Source: Arcticibacter pallidicorallinus
GTDB taxonomy: Bacteria > Bacteroidota > Bacteroidia > Sphingobacteriales > Sphingobacteriaceae
DNA length: 64,000 nt
Direction of reading: 5' to 3'
Assembly: GCF_003002875.1 (NCBI RefSeq)
Contig: NZ_PVTH01000010.1
Span: forward strand, 62,001-126,000
Under the pieces are notes generated by a model. That model was not told the DNA's origin. It searched no databases and worked only from the letters and a program-made list of their open reading frames with translations. Positions 9,030 through 18,776 of this stretch are shown here, one piece after another. A program made the translations under genes and the position numbers. The first letter of the stretch is position 1. Every line of letters begins with the position of its first letter.

Positions 9030-10433
9030 TTAAATATGTATAGCTCTATTTTCGGTTGCAGCAAGAGCTGCTTCTTTGAAAGCTTCTGTATAAGTTGGAT
9101 GAGCATGGCTGATCCTACCAATATCTTCTGCCGATGCTCTAAATTCCATGGCAACAACGGCTTCTGCGATCATATCAGCAGCCCGGGGACCGATGATATG
9201 AACTCCAAGAATCTCATCAGTAGTTGAGTCCGCAAGAACCTTTACTAACCCGTCGGTATCCATACTTGCACGCGCGCGGCCGCTAGCTTTAAATGGAAAC
9301 GATCCCACTTTGAATTTTGAGCCTTTTTGCTTTAATTCTGCTTCTGTTGCCCCTACACTCGCCACTTCAGGCCATGTGTATACAACGCCAGGAATTAAGT
9401 TATAATTGATATGAGGCTTTTGTCCGGCAATCGTTTCAGCAACGAAAACCCCTTCTTCCTCCGCCTTATGAGCAAGCATTGCGCCTTTAACAACATCACC
9501 GATCGCGTAGATCCCTTTTACAGAGGTTTCCAGGTGCTCGTTTACTGAGATTTTCTTTCCCCGGTCTTCAACCTGAAGGCCTATCTTCTCAAGGCCCAGA
9601 CCTTCTGTGTAAGCTGTTCTACCTACAGCTACGATACAGTAGTCGCCCTCAAGACTGATAGTTTCCCCTTTCGGACTTTCTGCCGTAACTGTGACCTTTT
9701 CACCTTCGACCGTTGCACCCGTAACCTTGTGACTCAGCAAGAACTCAAAACCGATTTTCTTGAGGGATTTTTGAAGCTCTTTGCCCATAGTACTGTCCAT
9801 CGTCGCAATAATGGAGTCAAGGAACTCCACGACAGTTACCTTAGCACCCAGCCGCGCATAAACAGAGCCGAGCTCCAAGCCAATCACTCCCCCGCCAATA
9901 ACGATAAGATGTTTAGGAATTTCTGTTAGATTTAAGGCTTCTGTAGAGGTAATAATTCTCTTTTTATCGATAGGAAGGAAAGGAAGTGCTGTCGGCTTCG
10001 ATCCGGTTGCAATGATTACATTTTTTGAAGTAATCGTCTCCGCCGAACCATCGTTCTTTTTAACAACAATAGTGTTTTTATCCTGAAAAGATCCAACACC
10101 GATATGGGACGTAATCTTATTTTTCTTTAATAAATAGGTGATACCTGAGGTATTTTCCTGGACAACCTGGTTCTTTCTGGCAATCATCTGGTTAAGATCC
10201 ACTTGAAGATCTTTCAGATTTATGCCATGCGTTTGGAAGGTATGAGCAGCATTATAAAAATGTTCGGACGAATCGAGTAGTGCTTTTGAAGGAATACAAC
10301 CCACATTAAGGCATGTACCACCAAAGGTTTCGTATTTTTCAATGATAGCGGTCTTGAGTCCTAGCTGGGCGCAACGAATAGCGGCTACATATCCGCCAGG
10401 GCCGCTACCTATCACTGTAACATCGTATTGCAT
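9030..10433 (-). CDS. lpdA: Dihydrolipoyl dehydrogenase (E3)
   Basis: A 467-residue flavoprotein that reoxidises dihydrolipoamide on the E2 subunits of 2-keto-acid dehydrogenases and the glycine cleavage system, passing electrons to NAD+. The N-terminal FAD fold starts VIGSGPGGYVAAI. The redox disulfide is in GGTCLNVGCIPSK (Cys41 and Cys46). The NAD site is GGGVIGLELGSVYARLGAKV near residue 175, and the C-terminal dimerisation domain ends with the catalytic HAHPTYTEAFKEA near 443. Length and motifs are standard. It lies about 1.6 kb downstream of sucB on the same strand but has its own terminator and a candidate promoter, so it is likely transcribed independently to serve several complexes. 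Confidence 0.97.
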   Translation of the reverse strand: MQYDVTVIGSGPGGYVAAIRCAQLGLKTAIIEKYETFGGTCLNVGCIPSKALLDSSEHFYNAAHTFQTHGINLKDLQVDLNQMIARKNQVVQENTSGITYLLKKNKITSHIGVGSFQDKNTIVVKKNDGSAETITSKNVIIATGSKPTALPFLPIDKKRIITSTEALNLTEIPKHLIVIGGGVIGLELGSVYARLGAKVTVVEFLDSIIATMDSTMGKELQKSLKKIGFEFLLSHKVTGATVEGEKVTVTAESPKGETISLEGDYCIVAVGRTAYTEGLGLEKIGLQVEDRGKKISVNEHLETSVKGIYAIGDVVKGAMLAHKAEEEGVFVAETIAGQKPHINYNLIPGVVYTWPEVASVGATEAELKQKGSKFKVGSFPFKASGRARASMDTDGLVKVLADSTTDEILGVHIIGPRAADMIAEAVVAMEFRASAEDIGRISHAHPTYTEAFKEAALAATENRAIHI

Positions 10434-10451
10434 AGTTGAGTTTGTTTACTA

Positions 10452-10459
10452 CAAAGTTA
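10452..10459 (-). promoter_or_regulatory. Candidate lpdA promoter, -7 element
   Basis: On the minus strand TAACTTTG fits the Bacteroidota TAnnTTTG -7 consensus and lies 19 nt upstream of the lpdA ATG. No TTTG occurs at the ideal 19-nt spacing upstream, so support rests on the -7 box alone. Confidence 0.45.
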
Positions 10460-10483
10460 AGGTTCCTGTGATGAAATTACGCA

Positions 10484-11644
10484 TCAAATGAGGGGATGTC
10501 TTTTAAATTCTGCCTCCCTGTCGAACAAATAGCGATACGTGTGGTGTGTTTTATAAATCTTCGCGCCTATTTGCTCCGCAATGTGCATCATGCGGGGGTT
10601 AAAATCGCCGATCCAGTTCATCTGAACTTCCTCGTATGCCCGGCTCTTCAATAGCGCGTTTGATGCGGACACGATCATTGCCACTTCAACTCCTTTTTTC
10701 TGATGTTGGGGAATTACGCCAAAAACCAATCCGTACATTGTCTTGCATTTGCCGGTCAGCTTATTATACAGCAGACGAAGTTTAACCGGTAGGGTAAGTT
10801 TCCCGTTTGCGTATTTAACGAACAGTTGGTTTAATTCGGGAATACTGAGAAAGAAGCCTATCGGCTGACCTTTATGATAAGCAAACCATGCAATATCCTC
10901 ATCAATTACTGGCTTCATCGACCGGATTGTCTTGTCAGCCTCCTCCTTTGTCATCTCTCCAATGCCTTCGTGATTGACCCATGCAGTGTTATAGACTGTC
11001 CGAAAGTCCTCAATAAAATCATCGAGTCGGGAAATATTTACAGTCCTGAACTCATAGTCGGGGTTTTTAAAGATTCGGTCTGCTACGGCATAATATACCT
11101 TATTAAGCTTTTCCATTACGTTACGGAGGTACGTATGCTGCTTGAAAAATACCTTAAACCCATAATCTTCGAAGAAAGACTGATAAACAGGCGAGTTATA
11201 ATTACAGCAGTACGACGGAGGATGAAAACCGTCTACCAGAAGCCCCCACCATCTCTCTCTGCTTCCCAAGTTCACAGGACCATCCATTGCCTGCATATTT
11301 TTTGCCTTCAGCCAGTTGCGTGCAGCATCAAAAAGTGTAAATGCCGCCTCGCGGTTGTTTATACATTCGAAAAAACCCACATTTCCGGTAGGTTGATCGA
11401 ATGTATAAGCAGTGTAACGATTAATAAATGCCGCTATACGCCCTATCGTTTGTCCCTTAGAATCACGGAGGATCCATCTTATGCAGTTTTCCGCCTCGTA
11501 GAACTTGTTTGTCTCGTTATGAAAGACAGACTCGACATCGTTGTCCAGCGGACGGATATAATTGGGGTCATTTTTATATATATACAAGGGAAATTGTAAA
11601 AACTCTTTGACATGAGCAGGATCTTTTACTACTACTAACTCCAT
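10484..11644 (-). CDS. Conserved GNAT-fold-like protein of unknown function
   Basis: A 386-residue cytoplasmic protein with no signal peptide or membrane segment. It resembles a conserved Bacteroidota family in which an N-terminal region (FLQFPLYIYKNDPNYIRPL) precedes an acetyltransferase-like half. The C-terminal part around residues 310-350 has a GNAT-type acyl-CoA-binding stretch (GVIPQHQKKGVEVAMIVSA), followed by a typical beta-strand/helix pair ending in AEQIGAKIYKT. Some homologues carry database labels that are probably wrong, so I assign only the fold. It sits alone between lpdA and the sucAB terminator; its stop is about 50 nt from the lpdA start, so some read-through into lpdA is possible. 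The substrate is unknown. Confidence 0.7.
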   Translation of the reverse strand: MELVVVKDPAHVKEFLQFPLYIYKNDPNYIRPLDNDVESVFHNETNKFYEAENCIRWILRDSKGQTIGRIAAFINRYTAYTFDQPTGNVGFFECINNREAAFTLFDAARNWLKAKNMQAMDGPVNLGSRERWWGLLVDGFHPPSYCCNYNSPVYQSFFEDYGFKVFFKQHTYLRNVMEKLNKVYYAVADRIFKNPDYEFRTVNISRLDDFIEDFRTVYNTAWVNHEGIGEMTKEEADKTIRSMKPVIDEDIAWFAYHKGQPIGFFLSIPELNQLFVKYANGKLTLPVKLRLLYNKLTGKCKTMYGLVFGVIPQHQKKGVEVAMIVSASNALLKSRAYEEVQMNWIGDFNPRMMHIAEQIGAKIYKTHHTYRYLFDREAEFKRHPLI

Positions 11645-11797
11645 TCAGAAAAGGATCTTAAAATTCACAAAATAAAACCATCACACTGTTGAAAATAACT
11701 TAAAATATCTGATATCTACAGAATTTCTTTATTCCGGTGTAACTTATATTTCGTAACTTTCGTCTAAATATAGCTACACACTTATTTATTTCCACCA

Positions 11798-11833
11798 AGT
11801 TCCGGGCGGTGCGGCCCGGAGCTTTCTTTTTTC
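11798..11833 (+). terminator. Orphan plus-strand rho-independent terminator
   Basis: AGTTCCGGGC and GCCCGGAGCT pair over 10 bp (one G-U) around a 6-nt loop and are followed by TTCTTTTTTC. Both flanking genes lie on the minus strand, so this hairpin would end an unannotated plus-strand transcript. A TAACTTTCG motif at 11753-11761 resembles a -7 box and would give an RNA of roughly 65 nt. Confidence 0.6.
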
Positions 11834-11976
11834 AAAAAATTCAGGCATTAGCAGATACTGTCACCCCTGATACAAGCTGCCAAAATTTCGATACAGGTCA
11901 CTACAGTATCAGAGATGGCGAGGACACTCCCCTTTAAACAAATGCTATATCACAAAGATAATTTTCTTCATTAACG

Positions 11977-12015
11977 AAAAAGAGACTGAATCGTTTAGAA
12001 ACAGCCTCCTTTTTA
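11977..12015 (-). terminator. Terminator of the sucA-sucB operon
   Basis: Read on the minus strand, AAAAAGGAGGCTG pairs with CAGTCTCTTTTT with a single bulged G and one G-U pair, and ends in a T run. It begins 15 nt after the sucB stop codon. Confidence 0.8.
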
Positions 12016-12029
12016 TTCTTGATTTCTCG

Positions 12030-13577
12030 TTAAACGCCTAATAGAAGTCTAGCGGGATCTTCCAGTAATTGTTTTACTCTTACGAGGAAGCTCACCGATT
12101 CCCTGCCATCAATAATACGATGATCATAAGACAAGGCGATATACATCATTGGCCTTATAACAACCTGACCTTTTATAGCTACCGGTCTTTCGACTATGTT
12201 GTGCATTCCCAGAATGGCAGATTGAGGAGCGTTGATAATCGGGGTAGACATCATGGACCCGAAAACACCTCCGTTAGTGATCGTAAACGTACCACCTGTC
12301 ATTTCCTCGATCGTAAGTTTATTCTCGCGTGCTTTCAATGCTAAGCCCAACACGGCCTTTTCGATCTCAGCCAGGCTCATCGCATCCGCATTTCGTATAA
12401 CTGGAACAACCAGTCCTTTTGGTGCCGATACCGCGATTGACACATCTGCGAAATCGCTATAGACAATCTCTTCATTCTCGATTCTGGCATTCACCGCCGG
12501 AAACTCCTTAAGACCTTCGCATACTGCTTTAGTGAAGAAAGACATAAATCCAAGACCCACACCGTGTTTCTCTTTAAACTTGTCTTTGTACTGAGCCCTA
12601 AGGTCCATAATAGGCTTCATGTCGACCTCGTTAAACGTAGTCAACATAGCTGTTTCGCTCTTGACAGCGATCAATCGTTTGGCAATTGTTTTACGTAAGG
12701 AAGTCATCTTGACCCGACGCTCATTACGGGATCCCGATGCAACCGCAGCCGGAGATGTTGCAGCTTCACTTTTCTTAGCCGCAGGCTGAGGAGCCGGCTT
12801 CTGAGCGTTCAAAGCATCCTCCTTGGTGATGCGGCCAGCCACTCCTGATCCTTTCACAGAAGCCCCGTCAATGCCCTTCTCAGCAAGGATCTTACTCGCT
12901 GATGGCGATGGCGTCCCCGCCGCATATCCAGGCGACTTGTCAGCCGCAGCCTTTGTCTCGCCTGAGTTATCAGAAGCTGGTGCAGCTGGCTTAGAAGCCG
13001 CAGGCTTACCTCCACCGGCAGCGATCTTACAAACCGTATCGCCAATAGCCAGGGTAGCCCCCTCTTCTGCTATATGGCTTAAAACCCCTGCTGTTTCCGC
13101 AGTAAGTTCAAATGTAGCCTTATCAGACTCCAGCTCAGCGATCTGTTGGTCCATTTCAACGGATTCGCCGTTTGCAACGATCCATCTTGATAACGTAACC
13201 TCGGTGATTGACTCGCCAACGGGAGGAACCTTAATTTCAATTTCCTTCCCGGCTTGCGCTGGCTTTTCATCAGATTCTTCATTGTCAGCAGCGGCAGGCG
13301 CCTCTGCAGGTGCAACCTCTTCAGCTTTTGCTTCAGACGCAGCGCCTTCTTCGATGGAACATACAACAGCGCCAATTTCAAGAGTATCCCCTTCCGCAGC
13401 GATCACTTTCAGTGTTCCTGCGGCTGATGCCGTTAATTCAAAGGTTGCCTTATCAGATTCAAGTTCAGCGATAACTTCGTCCATTTCAACATAATCACCA
13501 TTATTCTTTTTCCATTGCGACAAGGTTACTTCTGAAATCGACTCTCCTACCGGCGGAACTTTGATATCTAAACTCAT
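12030..13577 (-). CDS. sucB: 2-oxoglutarate dehydrogenase E2, dihydrolipoyl succinyltransferase, two lipoyl domains
   Basis: A 515-residue core subunit of the 2-oxoglutarate dehydrogenase complex that transfers the succinyl group from lipoate to CoA. Two lipoyl domains occur in tandem (about 1-77 and 112-187), each with an identical [10 protein letters not shown] loop; the lipoylated lysines are Lys43 and Lys153. Ala/Pro/Glu-rich linkers follow each domain. The E3/E1-binding domain is at about 220-258 ([15 protein letters not shown]), and the catalytic domain at about 286-515 has the active-site HRIIDG (His486). E. coli SucB has one lipoyl domain; duplication is common in Bacteroidota. It lies 19 nt after sucA and is clearly co-transcribed. 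The linkers create a long open frame on the opposite strand that is not a gene. Confidence 0.97.
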   Translation of the reverse strand: MSLDIKVPPVGESISEVTLSQWKKNNGDYVEMDEVIAELESDKATFELTASAAGTLKVIAAEGDTLEIGAVVCSIEEGAASEAKAEEVAPAEAPAAADNEESDEKPAQAGKEIEIKVPPVGESITEVTLSRWIVANGESVEMDQQIAELESDKATFELTAETAGVLSHIAEEGATLAIGDTVCKIAAGGGKPAASKPAAPASDNSGETKAAADKSPGYAAGTPSPSASKILAEKGIDGASVKGSGVAGRITKEDALNAQKPAPQPAAKKSEAATSPAAVASGSRNERRVKMTSLRKTIAKRLIAVKSETAMLTTFNEVDMKPIMDLRAQYKDKFKEKHGVGLGFMSFFTKAVCEGLKEFPAVNARIENEEIVYSDFADVSIAVSAPKGLVVPVIRNADAMSLAEIEKAVLGLALKARENKLTIEEMTGGTFTITNGGVFGSMMSTPIINAPQSAILGMHNIVERPVAIKGQVVIRPMMYIALSYDHRIIDGRESVSFLVRVKQLLEDPARLLLGV

Positions 13578-13596
13578 AATTTTTATTTTTTTACTT

Positions 13597-16389
13597 CTAA
13601 TCTACATTTACCACTTTTTTAGTGGTTCTTATTACTGATTTCTTTACTTGTTTGCCGGCTGTATCCTCAAATGCTTTGCCTATGATGTAAAGCTGCTGAG
13701 AAACATGCTGCTTTGCATAGCCTGTAGCGGGGCTGCTGCTCTCCTTGCGGGAGATGACCTTCAAGTCGATATCAATATTTCTGAATTTGCGGCAAAGGAA
13801 AGGCCATGCACCCATGTTCTCAGGCTCTTCCTGTACCCAATAGTATTCGGCCGCTTTTGTGTATTTATTTTGAATAGCCTCAAGCTTCTTGATTGGTAGA
13901 GGATAAATCTGCTCCAGACGAACAATTGCCACATCCATACGCGAATCTGTCTTCTGCTTTTCAAGCAAGTCATAATAAATCTTACCAGTACAGAAAACGA
14001 CACGTTTTACGTCTTCAGCCTTAACTTTCGTATCATCAATAACCTCTTGAAACTGACCATCGGTAAAATCTTCTATAGACGATACACACAATGGGTTTCT
14101 CAATAAGCTCTTTGGAGTAAATACAACGAGAGGCTTGCGGAAGTCGCGTTTCAACTGCCGGCGCAACATGTGGAAGTAGTTGGCAGGGGTTGTACAATTT
14201 GCAACCTGAATGTTATATTCCGCACAAGATTCAAGAAAACGCTCCATTCTTGCTGATGAGTGCTCCGGCCCTTGTCCTTCATACCCATGAGGCAATAACA
14301 AAACAACGCCATTCGACCGTTGCCACTTCGTTTCTGCACTGACCAGATACTGATCGAGTATAATCTGAGCGCCATTAACAAAATCTCCGAACTGGGCTTC
14401 CCAAAGGACCAGAGCCTGCGGATTGGCCAGCGCGTATCCGTATTCGAAGCCTAAAACACCGTATTCAGATAAGTGAGAGTTGTATATATCAAACTTTACA
14501 GGTTTGTCGCCATTCTTGATCTGCAACAGAGGAACAAATTCTTCTTCCGAATCTTCTACTTTAACCACAGCATGACGATGAGAAAAAGTTCCCCGCTCCA
14601 CATCCTGACCACTAAGACGAACCCGGGAGCCCTCGCTTAGCAACGTTCCATAGGCAAGCAATTCGCCCATAGCCCAGTCAAGTGAATTATTCTTCACCAT
14701 CTTTCTCCTTTCCTCAAAAAGCTTCTCAATCTTACGGAAAATCTTTTTGTCGGTTGGAAGAGTAGTGATGGTTTCGGCGATTGAGAGCAATTGTTCTCTG
14801 GAGACGGCAGTATCCGCAGACACTTCGAAATCTTCAGGATTAGAAGATCTTAAGCCTGACCATGAACCTGAATACATTGGGTTAGGTTCATAAACATTGC
14901 TCTGTTTCGACTCATTCAAACGCTCCTGCAAGAGGTTACGGAAATCTTTTTCCATTTCCTTCGCCAGATTGGCATCAACCGTACCACTTTCCATGAGTTT
15001 CTTGTTATAGATCTCTCTTGGATTAGGGTGCTTCTCGATAGCCTTATAAAGAAGTGGCTGAGTGAATTTTGGCTCATCCGACTCGTTGTGACCGTATCTA
15101 CGATAGCACAGAATGTCGATGAACACATCATTCTTATATTTCTGGCGGTATTCCACCGCAATATTGATTGCATAGATCAGCGCCTCGACATCGTCTCCAT
15201 TGACATGAAATACAGGGGAAAGCGTCAGCTTAGCGATATCGGTACAATAGGTCGAAGAGCGGGCATCCTTAAAGTTAGTGGTAAAACCAACCTGATTATT
15301 AATAACCAGGTGAATGGTTCCGCCGGTTTTGTAACCATCAAGCTTAGCCATCTGAAGAACTTCATATACGATACCCTGACCAGCAATTGAGGCATCCCCA
15401 TGAATCAGTATAGGAGCCAGTTTCGTATTATCTCCGGCATATTTAAAATCTATCTTGGAACGACTGATTCCCTCAACAATGGGATCAACAGTTTCCAAAT
15501 GCGAAGGATTCGGACACAAGCTAAGATGAACCTTTCTCCCCGACTTAGTTTCCACATCAGTAGAGAAGCCCAGGTGATATTTTACATCCCCACCGTATGA
15601 CTTCGTTTCATCATATCCCTTACCTTCAAACTCAGCAAAGATATCCTTGTAAGTCTTGTTCATGATATTAGCGAGAACGTTAAGACGGCCACGGTGTGCC
15701 ATTCCCAAAACAAACTCCTCGATACCAAGATCAGCACCCCGCTCAATAACATAATCCAAAGCAGGAATAAGACTTTCCGCCCCTTCCAGAGAGAAACGCT
15801 TCTGCCCTAAAAACTTCGTTCCAAGGAAATTCTCAAATACAACTGCCTCGTTAAGCTTTTTAAGAATCCTCTTTTTTGTATCCAGAGGAAGGTTCGGGGT
15901 ATTACGCTCCGATTCCATTCTTTTCTTAAACCAGGCCACCTTTTCCGGGTTCCGGATATAAACAAACTCGGCACCGATAGACTGGCAATACGTTTGTTCA
16001 AGCAAGGCATGTATATCCCGAAGTTTTGCGGGACCAAGCCCTACCTCAACACCTGCATTGAAAACGGTATCCAGATCACCTTCGCTTAAACCAAAGGTTT
16101 CAAGTTCTTTTCCAGGAAAATATTTCCTACGCTCACGTACCGGATTGGTATTCGTAAACAAGTGCCCTCTCTGTCTGTAACCGTAGATCATGTTCATTAC
16201 ATTGATCTCCTTCAACAGATTTTGAGGTGTTTCAGAGGCACTAACAGGCTCCGACTCTCTTCCAAAATCGAAACCTTCAAAAAATTTCTGCCAGCCAAAA
16301 TCTACAGATTCTGGATCTTCCTTATATGACTGGTACAGAGAATCTATATAAGATGCGTGTGCATTACTTAGGTATGACAGATTGTCCAT
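13597..16389 (-). CDS. sucA: 2-oxoglutarate dehydrogenase E1 component
   Basis: The thiamine-diphosphate-dependent subunit that decarboxylates 2-oxoglutarate and reductively succinylates the lipoyl group of SucB in the TCA cycle. The protein is about 930 residues, normal for the family. Visible motifs are an N-terminal E2-docking segment ([20 protein letters not shown]), [14 protein letters not shown] near residue 230, [14 protein letters not shown] near 335, NNQVGFTTN near 370, the ThDP-binding VNGDDVEA near 395 and the C-terminal transketolase-like [19 protein letters not shown] near 700. I chose the ATG at 16389; a TTG three codons upstream (16398) also fits the frame. A possible -7 box TATTTTTG lies at 16413-16420 on the minus strand. 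It heads the sucAB operon. Confidence 0.97.
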   Translation of the reverse strand: MDNLSYLSNAHASYIDSLYQSYKEDPESVDFGWQKFFEGFDFGRESEPVSASETPQNLLKEINVMNMIYGYRQRGHLFTNTNPVRERRKYFPGKELETFGLSEGDLDTVFNAGVEVGLGPAKLRDIHALLEQTYCQSIGAEFVYIRNPEKVAWFKKRMESERNTPNLPLDTKKRILKKLNEAVVFENFLGTKFLGQKRFSLEGAESLIPALDYVIERGADLGIEEFVLGMAHRGRLNVLANIMNKTYKDIFAEFEGKGYDETKSYGGDVKYHLGFSTDVETKSGRKVHLSLCPNPSHLETVDPIVEGISRSKIDFKYAGDNTKLAPILIHGDASIAGQGIVYEVLQMAKLDGYKTGGTIHLVINNQVGFTTNFKDARSSTYCTDIAKLTLSPVFHVNGDDVEALIYAINIAVEYRQKYKNDVFIDILCYRRYGHNESDEPKFTQPLLYKAIEKHPNPREIYNKKLMESGTVDANLAKEMEKDFRNLLQERLNESKQSNVYEPNPMYSGSWSGLRSSNPEDFEVSADTAVSREQLLSIAETITTLPTDKKIFRKIEKLFEERRKMVKNNSLDWAMGELLAYGTLLSEGSRVRLSGQDVERGTFSHRHAVVKVEDSEEEFVPLLQIKNGDKPVKFDIYNSHLSEYGVLGFEYGYALANPQALVLWEAQFGDFVNGAQIILDQYLVSAETKWQRSNGVVLLLPHGYEGQGPEHSSARMERFLESCAEYNIQVANCTTPANYFHMLRRQLKRDFRKPLVVFTPKSLLRNPLCVSSIEDFTDGQFQEVIDDTKVKAEDVKRVVFCTGKIYYDLLEKQKTDSRMDVAIVRLEQIYPLPIKKLEAIQNKYTKAAEYYWVQEEPENMGAWPFLCRKFRNIDIDLKVISRKESSSPATGYAKQHVSQQLYIIGKAFEDTAGKQVKKSVIRTTKKVVNVD

Positions 16390-16486
16390 GAATATCAAAT
16401 CTTAAGATAGGTCAAAAATAAAAGTTTAACCTTATATATGAGAAAGTATTTACTCCTAATATTGTTTTTTAACATTATTAAAGACG

Positions 16487-17719
16487 TCATCCCGCTTCCA
16501 GGATCTCTAATCTACGTTTAATCTGCGGATCATGCATAATATCGTCAAAATTTTGATCTGCTCGCTTCCCGAAGGAAAAAATCCCCTGCGCCATTGCCCG
16601 CCGACCCCATGCTAAAGCAGGAGCAAAGCCGATAGCCTTTTCCTCAAAATAGGCGTATTCTACGGGCCATTTCAACTTCATCTTATTCATCATGCAGGAA
16701 GAAAGGAACAGTTCGCAGCGATCATTTACATGCCCGGTTTCATTTAGCTCCCTGATGCAAACGTCTACCAGAAGCTCCCCAGTGTTTCCTTCTCTCCATT
16801 TATTGAAGCGGCTTCGTTCGGCTGACGTCAGTTTAATCTCATCATTTAGCAAGGGCGAACCGTGCTTTTTTAGCATAAACCGGTTATAATCTCTCCAAAG
16901 CAACTCAGTGACAATTCGTACAGCCAGGTTAGACCTGACAGAAAGCTTGTCTTTGACCGTCCAGTAAACCATCCTTGGTGACAAACAGCCCAGCGACAAC
17001 CAGGGACTGAGAATAGGATCTGGAGCCGGCTCTTTCGACGTCTCAGAAAGAATCAGTTGCATCAGGGCTTTTACACCTTCCCTTTCACCTCCAACAAGGC
17101 CAGTTTCTTCAACCGTCCCGCTCCGTTGGACACCAAGCTCTTCATGAACAGGCAGCGTTCCCCAATCGACATCATGAGGTACTTCCAGTTTCTCAGGAGC
17201 TTTGAAAGGATATCTAACGATACTTTCACGATCAATTTTTCTTTTGAAAGCTACGAACGTATTGGGAATATTTTTGATCGGGAAAGGAAGATCTTCCTTA
17301 TGAAACAAGGTATGACCAATGAAGTGCTTCAAGTTGATTTTATCCTTCCACAGCATGGTTTCCACCATTCCCGATATAGAAGTCTCCTCTTCGGCGACCT
17401 CACGATGGTGATAAACTTCTGAAACCTTGTATCTCCGACAGAGGGCAGGCAACACATCCTCAGGCTTGCCCATCTGTATCAGCAGATCGCCCCCCAGGCG
17501 CTGTAAATCACTCTTAAGGGCGGCAATGCTCTGAAGCAAAAATTGCGTCCTTAAATAGCCGCTCTTTTGAGTTTCGTAACTGGTTTTTCCGAAATATCTA
17601 GGATCAAAACAATAAACTGGAAGCACATTTTCGCTTTTGGCTATTGCTTTTATAAGCATTTCGTTATCGTGAATTCTCAGATCATTTCGAAACCAAATTA
17701 ATATGGTTTTTCCGCTCAT
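16487..17719 (-). CDS. Divergent photolyase/cryptochrome family protein with altered flavin site
   Basis: A protein of about 410 residues with the photolyase fold: an N-terminal alpha/beta domain (TILIWFRNDLRIHDNEML at the start) and a C-terminal helical FAD domain (about 200-410) with LLWRDYNRFML. The C-terminal half departs from the family. The photolyase HNR/DWR/NGGWQW series is represented here by VNDRCELFL, LKWPVEYAYF and LAWGRRAMA, so the Asn next to flavin N5 and a redox-chain Trp appear replaced. It could be a cryptochrome-like sensor or a repair enzyme with changed chemistry. The ATG at 17719 places the start just before the first beta strand; an ATG at 17770 would add 17 residues. 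A canonical photolyase is encoded 2 kb away. Confidence 0.8.
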   Translation of the reverse strand: MSGKTILIWFRNDLRIHDNEMLIKAIAKSENVLPVYCFDPRYFGKTSYETQKSGYLRTQFLLQSIAALKSDLQRLGGDLLIQMGKPEDVLPALCRRYKVSEVYHHREVAEEETSISGMVETMLWKDKINLKHFIGHTLFHKEDLPFPIKNIPNTFVAFKRKIDRESIVRYPFKAPEKLEVPHDVDWGTLPVHEELGVQRSGTVEETGLVGGEREGVKALMQLILSETSKEPAPDPILSPWLSLGCLSPRMVYWTVKDKLSVRSNLAVRIVTELLWRDYNRFMLKKHGSPLLNDEIKLTSAERSRFNKWREGNTGELLVDVCIRELNETGHVNDRCELFLSSCMMNKMKLKWPVEYAYFEEKAIGFAPALAWGRRAMAQGIFSFGKRADQNFDDIMHDPQIKRRLEILEAG

Positions 17720-17974
17720 AACCGTATCAAATGACATAGCATGCAATTTACTTAAAAAATCGCCGCTCATTTAAGAGCCATCTTTTTCTCTCAGGATCTT
17801 TACACCAATTTAACAAAATAAAGAGAATCAAGCACCTAGCTCAAATACTTTCTAAGGATGGAGTGCGAAAACAGAAAACAGATTAGCGATTATTTCGGGA
17901 ACTGTAGATCGAAAGAAATAGGAAAGCCTTCTTTTTTTTAATTATTTAAGCTAAATTTAGGTAAAAGCCAAATT

Positions 17975-18403
17975 ATGAAAGCAGTAAATGACATTCTCAA
18001 ACAAAAATCGTCCCATGTTTTTTCGGTTAACTCGACCATTTCAGTCTTCGATGCGCTGATGGAGATGATGGAGAAAAACATCAGCGCCCTGCTTGTTGTG
18101 GATGACGGAAAGCTAACAGGTATCTTCACCGAGCGTGATTACGCCCGCAAAATTGCTCTTAAGGGACTCTCATCCAGACAAACAACAATAGCTGATGTGA
18201 TGACGAAAGATCCTTTAACAATCAAACTAAATGATGATCTGGACTACTGCATGAACCTGATGACAGACAAGCACATCCGGCACCTTCCGGTTATTGAAGA
18301 CGAAAAGGTTGTTGGGATGATCTCTATAGGGGATTTGGTAAAGGCTATAATCGAATCTCAGAAAGACACGATCAAGCAATTGGAAGGCTATATTAACAGC
18401 TAG
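17975..18403 (+). CDS. CBS-domain pair protein
   Basis: A 142-residue protein made of two CBS domains (about 8-62 and 73-132), a stand-alone Bateman module that usually binds adenosine nucleotides and reports energy state or regulates a partner. Typical CBS features are ALLVVDDGKLTGIFTERDYARKI and HLPVIEDEKVVGMISIGDLVKAI. No effector domain is attached, so its partner is unknown. It is convergent with the ferredoxin-like gene; the two stop codons are 3 nt apart and share a perfect palindrome. Related stand-alone CBS proteins are widespread in Bacteroidota. Confidence 0.93.
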   Translation: MKAVNDILKQKSSHVFSVNSTISVFDALMEMMEKNISALLVVDDGKLTGIFTERDYARKIALKGLSSRQTTIADVMTKDPLTIKLNDDLDYCMNLMTDKHIRHLPVIEDEKVVGMISIGDLVKAIIESQKDTIKQLEGYINS

Positions 18404-18423
18404 CACTTAAGACTTAAGTGCTT
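18403..18423. terminator. Palindrome spanning the convergent stop codons
   Basis: GCACTTAAG and CTTAAGTGC face each other across one central base and cover the ends of both convergent genes; a short T run follows on the plus strand. It could be a compact bidirectional terminator, or only mirrored codons at the two gene ends. Confidence 0.4.
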
Positions 18424-18739
18424 TCAGCTTATCATAGTCCATAACAAGCCTGCTCACGACGCGGTCGTTTTCCAGATGCTCAGTTACGATCTCTTCAACG
18501 TCATCCAGCTGCACATGGGCGTAAAACACCCCTTCGGGGTAAACAACCAGCGCTGGTCCCATCTCGCATGCTTCCAAACAGCCAGTCCGCTGAGCACGTA
18601 TTTCTACCTGAAGTCCCCTGTCTTTGATTAGCTTCTTAAAAGCAGCAACCAAAGCAAGCCCATGCAGCTCGCCACAACATACGCGCGAACCTTCAGGCCG
18701 TTGATTTGTGCAGATAAAAACGTGTTTTGAATACAGCAT
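18407..18739 (-). CDS. Thioredoxin-like [2Fe-2S] ferredoxin
   Basis: A 110-residue protein of the thioredoxin-like [2Fe-2S] ferredoxin family (COG3411 type, related to NuoE and Azotobacter FeSII). The cluster-binding cysteines are visible: HVFICTNQRP (Cys10), SRVCCGE (Cys21/22), GCLEACEMGP (Cys54 and Cys58). The C-terminal VYPEGVFYAHVQLDDVEEIVTEHL completes the fold. It would carry single electrons in the cytoplasm, but its partners are unknown. It is transcribed divergently from the TIGR01777 epimerase gene across a 37-nt gap. Confidence 0.9.
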   Translation of the reverse strand: MLYSKHVFICTNQRPEGSRVCCGELHGLALVAAFKKLIKDRGLQVEIRAQRTGCLEACEMGPALVVYPEGVFYAHVQLDDVEEIVTEHLENDRVVSRLVMDYDKLKALKS

Positions 18740-18776
18740 AAAAACAAATGTACAATTCTTAAGTTAAGATTTTACT

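Larger units (their letters stand above)
11645..12029. other. 385-nt intergenic region without a gene
   Basis: No convincing reading frame is present. It holds the sucAB terminator on the minus strand (11977-12015), a plus-strand terminator-like hairpin at 11798-11833 with no plus-strand gene upstream, and AT-rich sequence that should contain the promoter of the minus-strand GNAT-like gene. Confidence 0.6.

Noticed and set aside
10874-11599. A 241-codon open frame on the plus strand
   Set aside because: It lies fully antisense to the GNAT-like gene, whose family-typical motifs and ATG are convincing; the composition (many Ile, Arg, Tyr, Ser) is that of a mirror frame.
12823-13494. A 223-codon Ala/Ser/Pro-rich plus-strand frame
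   Set aside because: It mirrors the lipoyl-domain and Ala/Pro linker coding of sucB; the repeated look comes from the duplicated lipoyl domains on the other strand.
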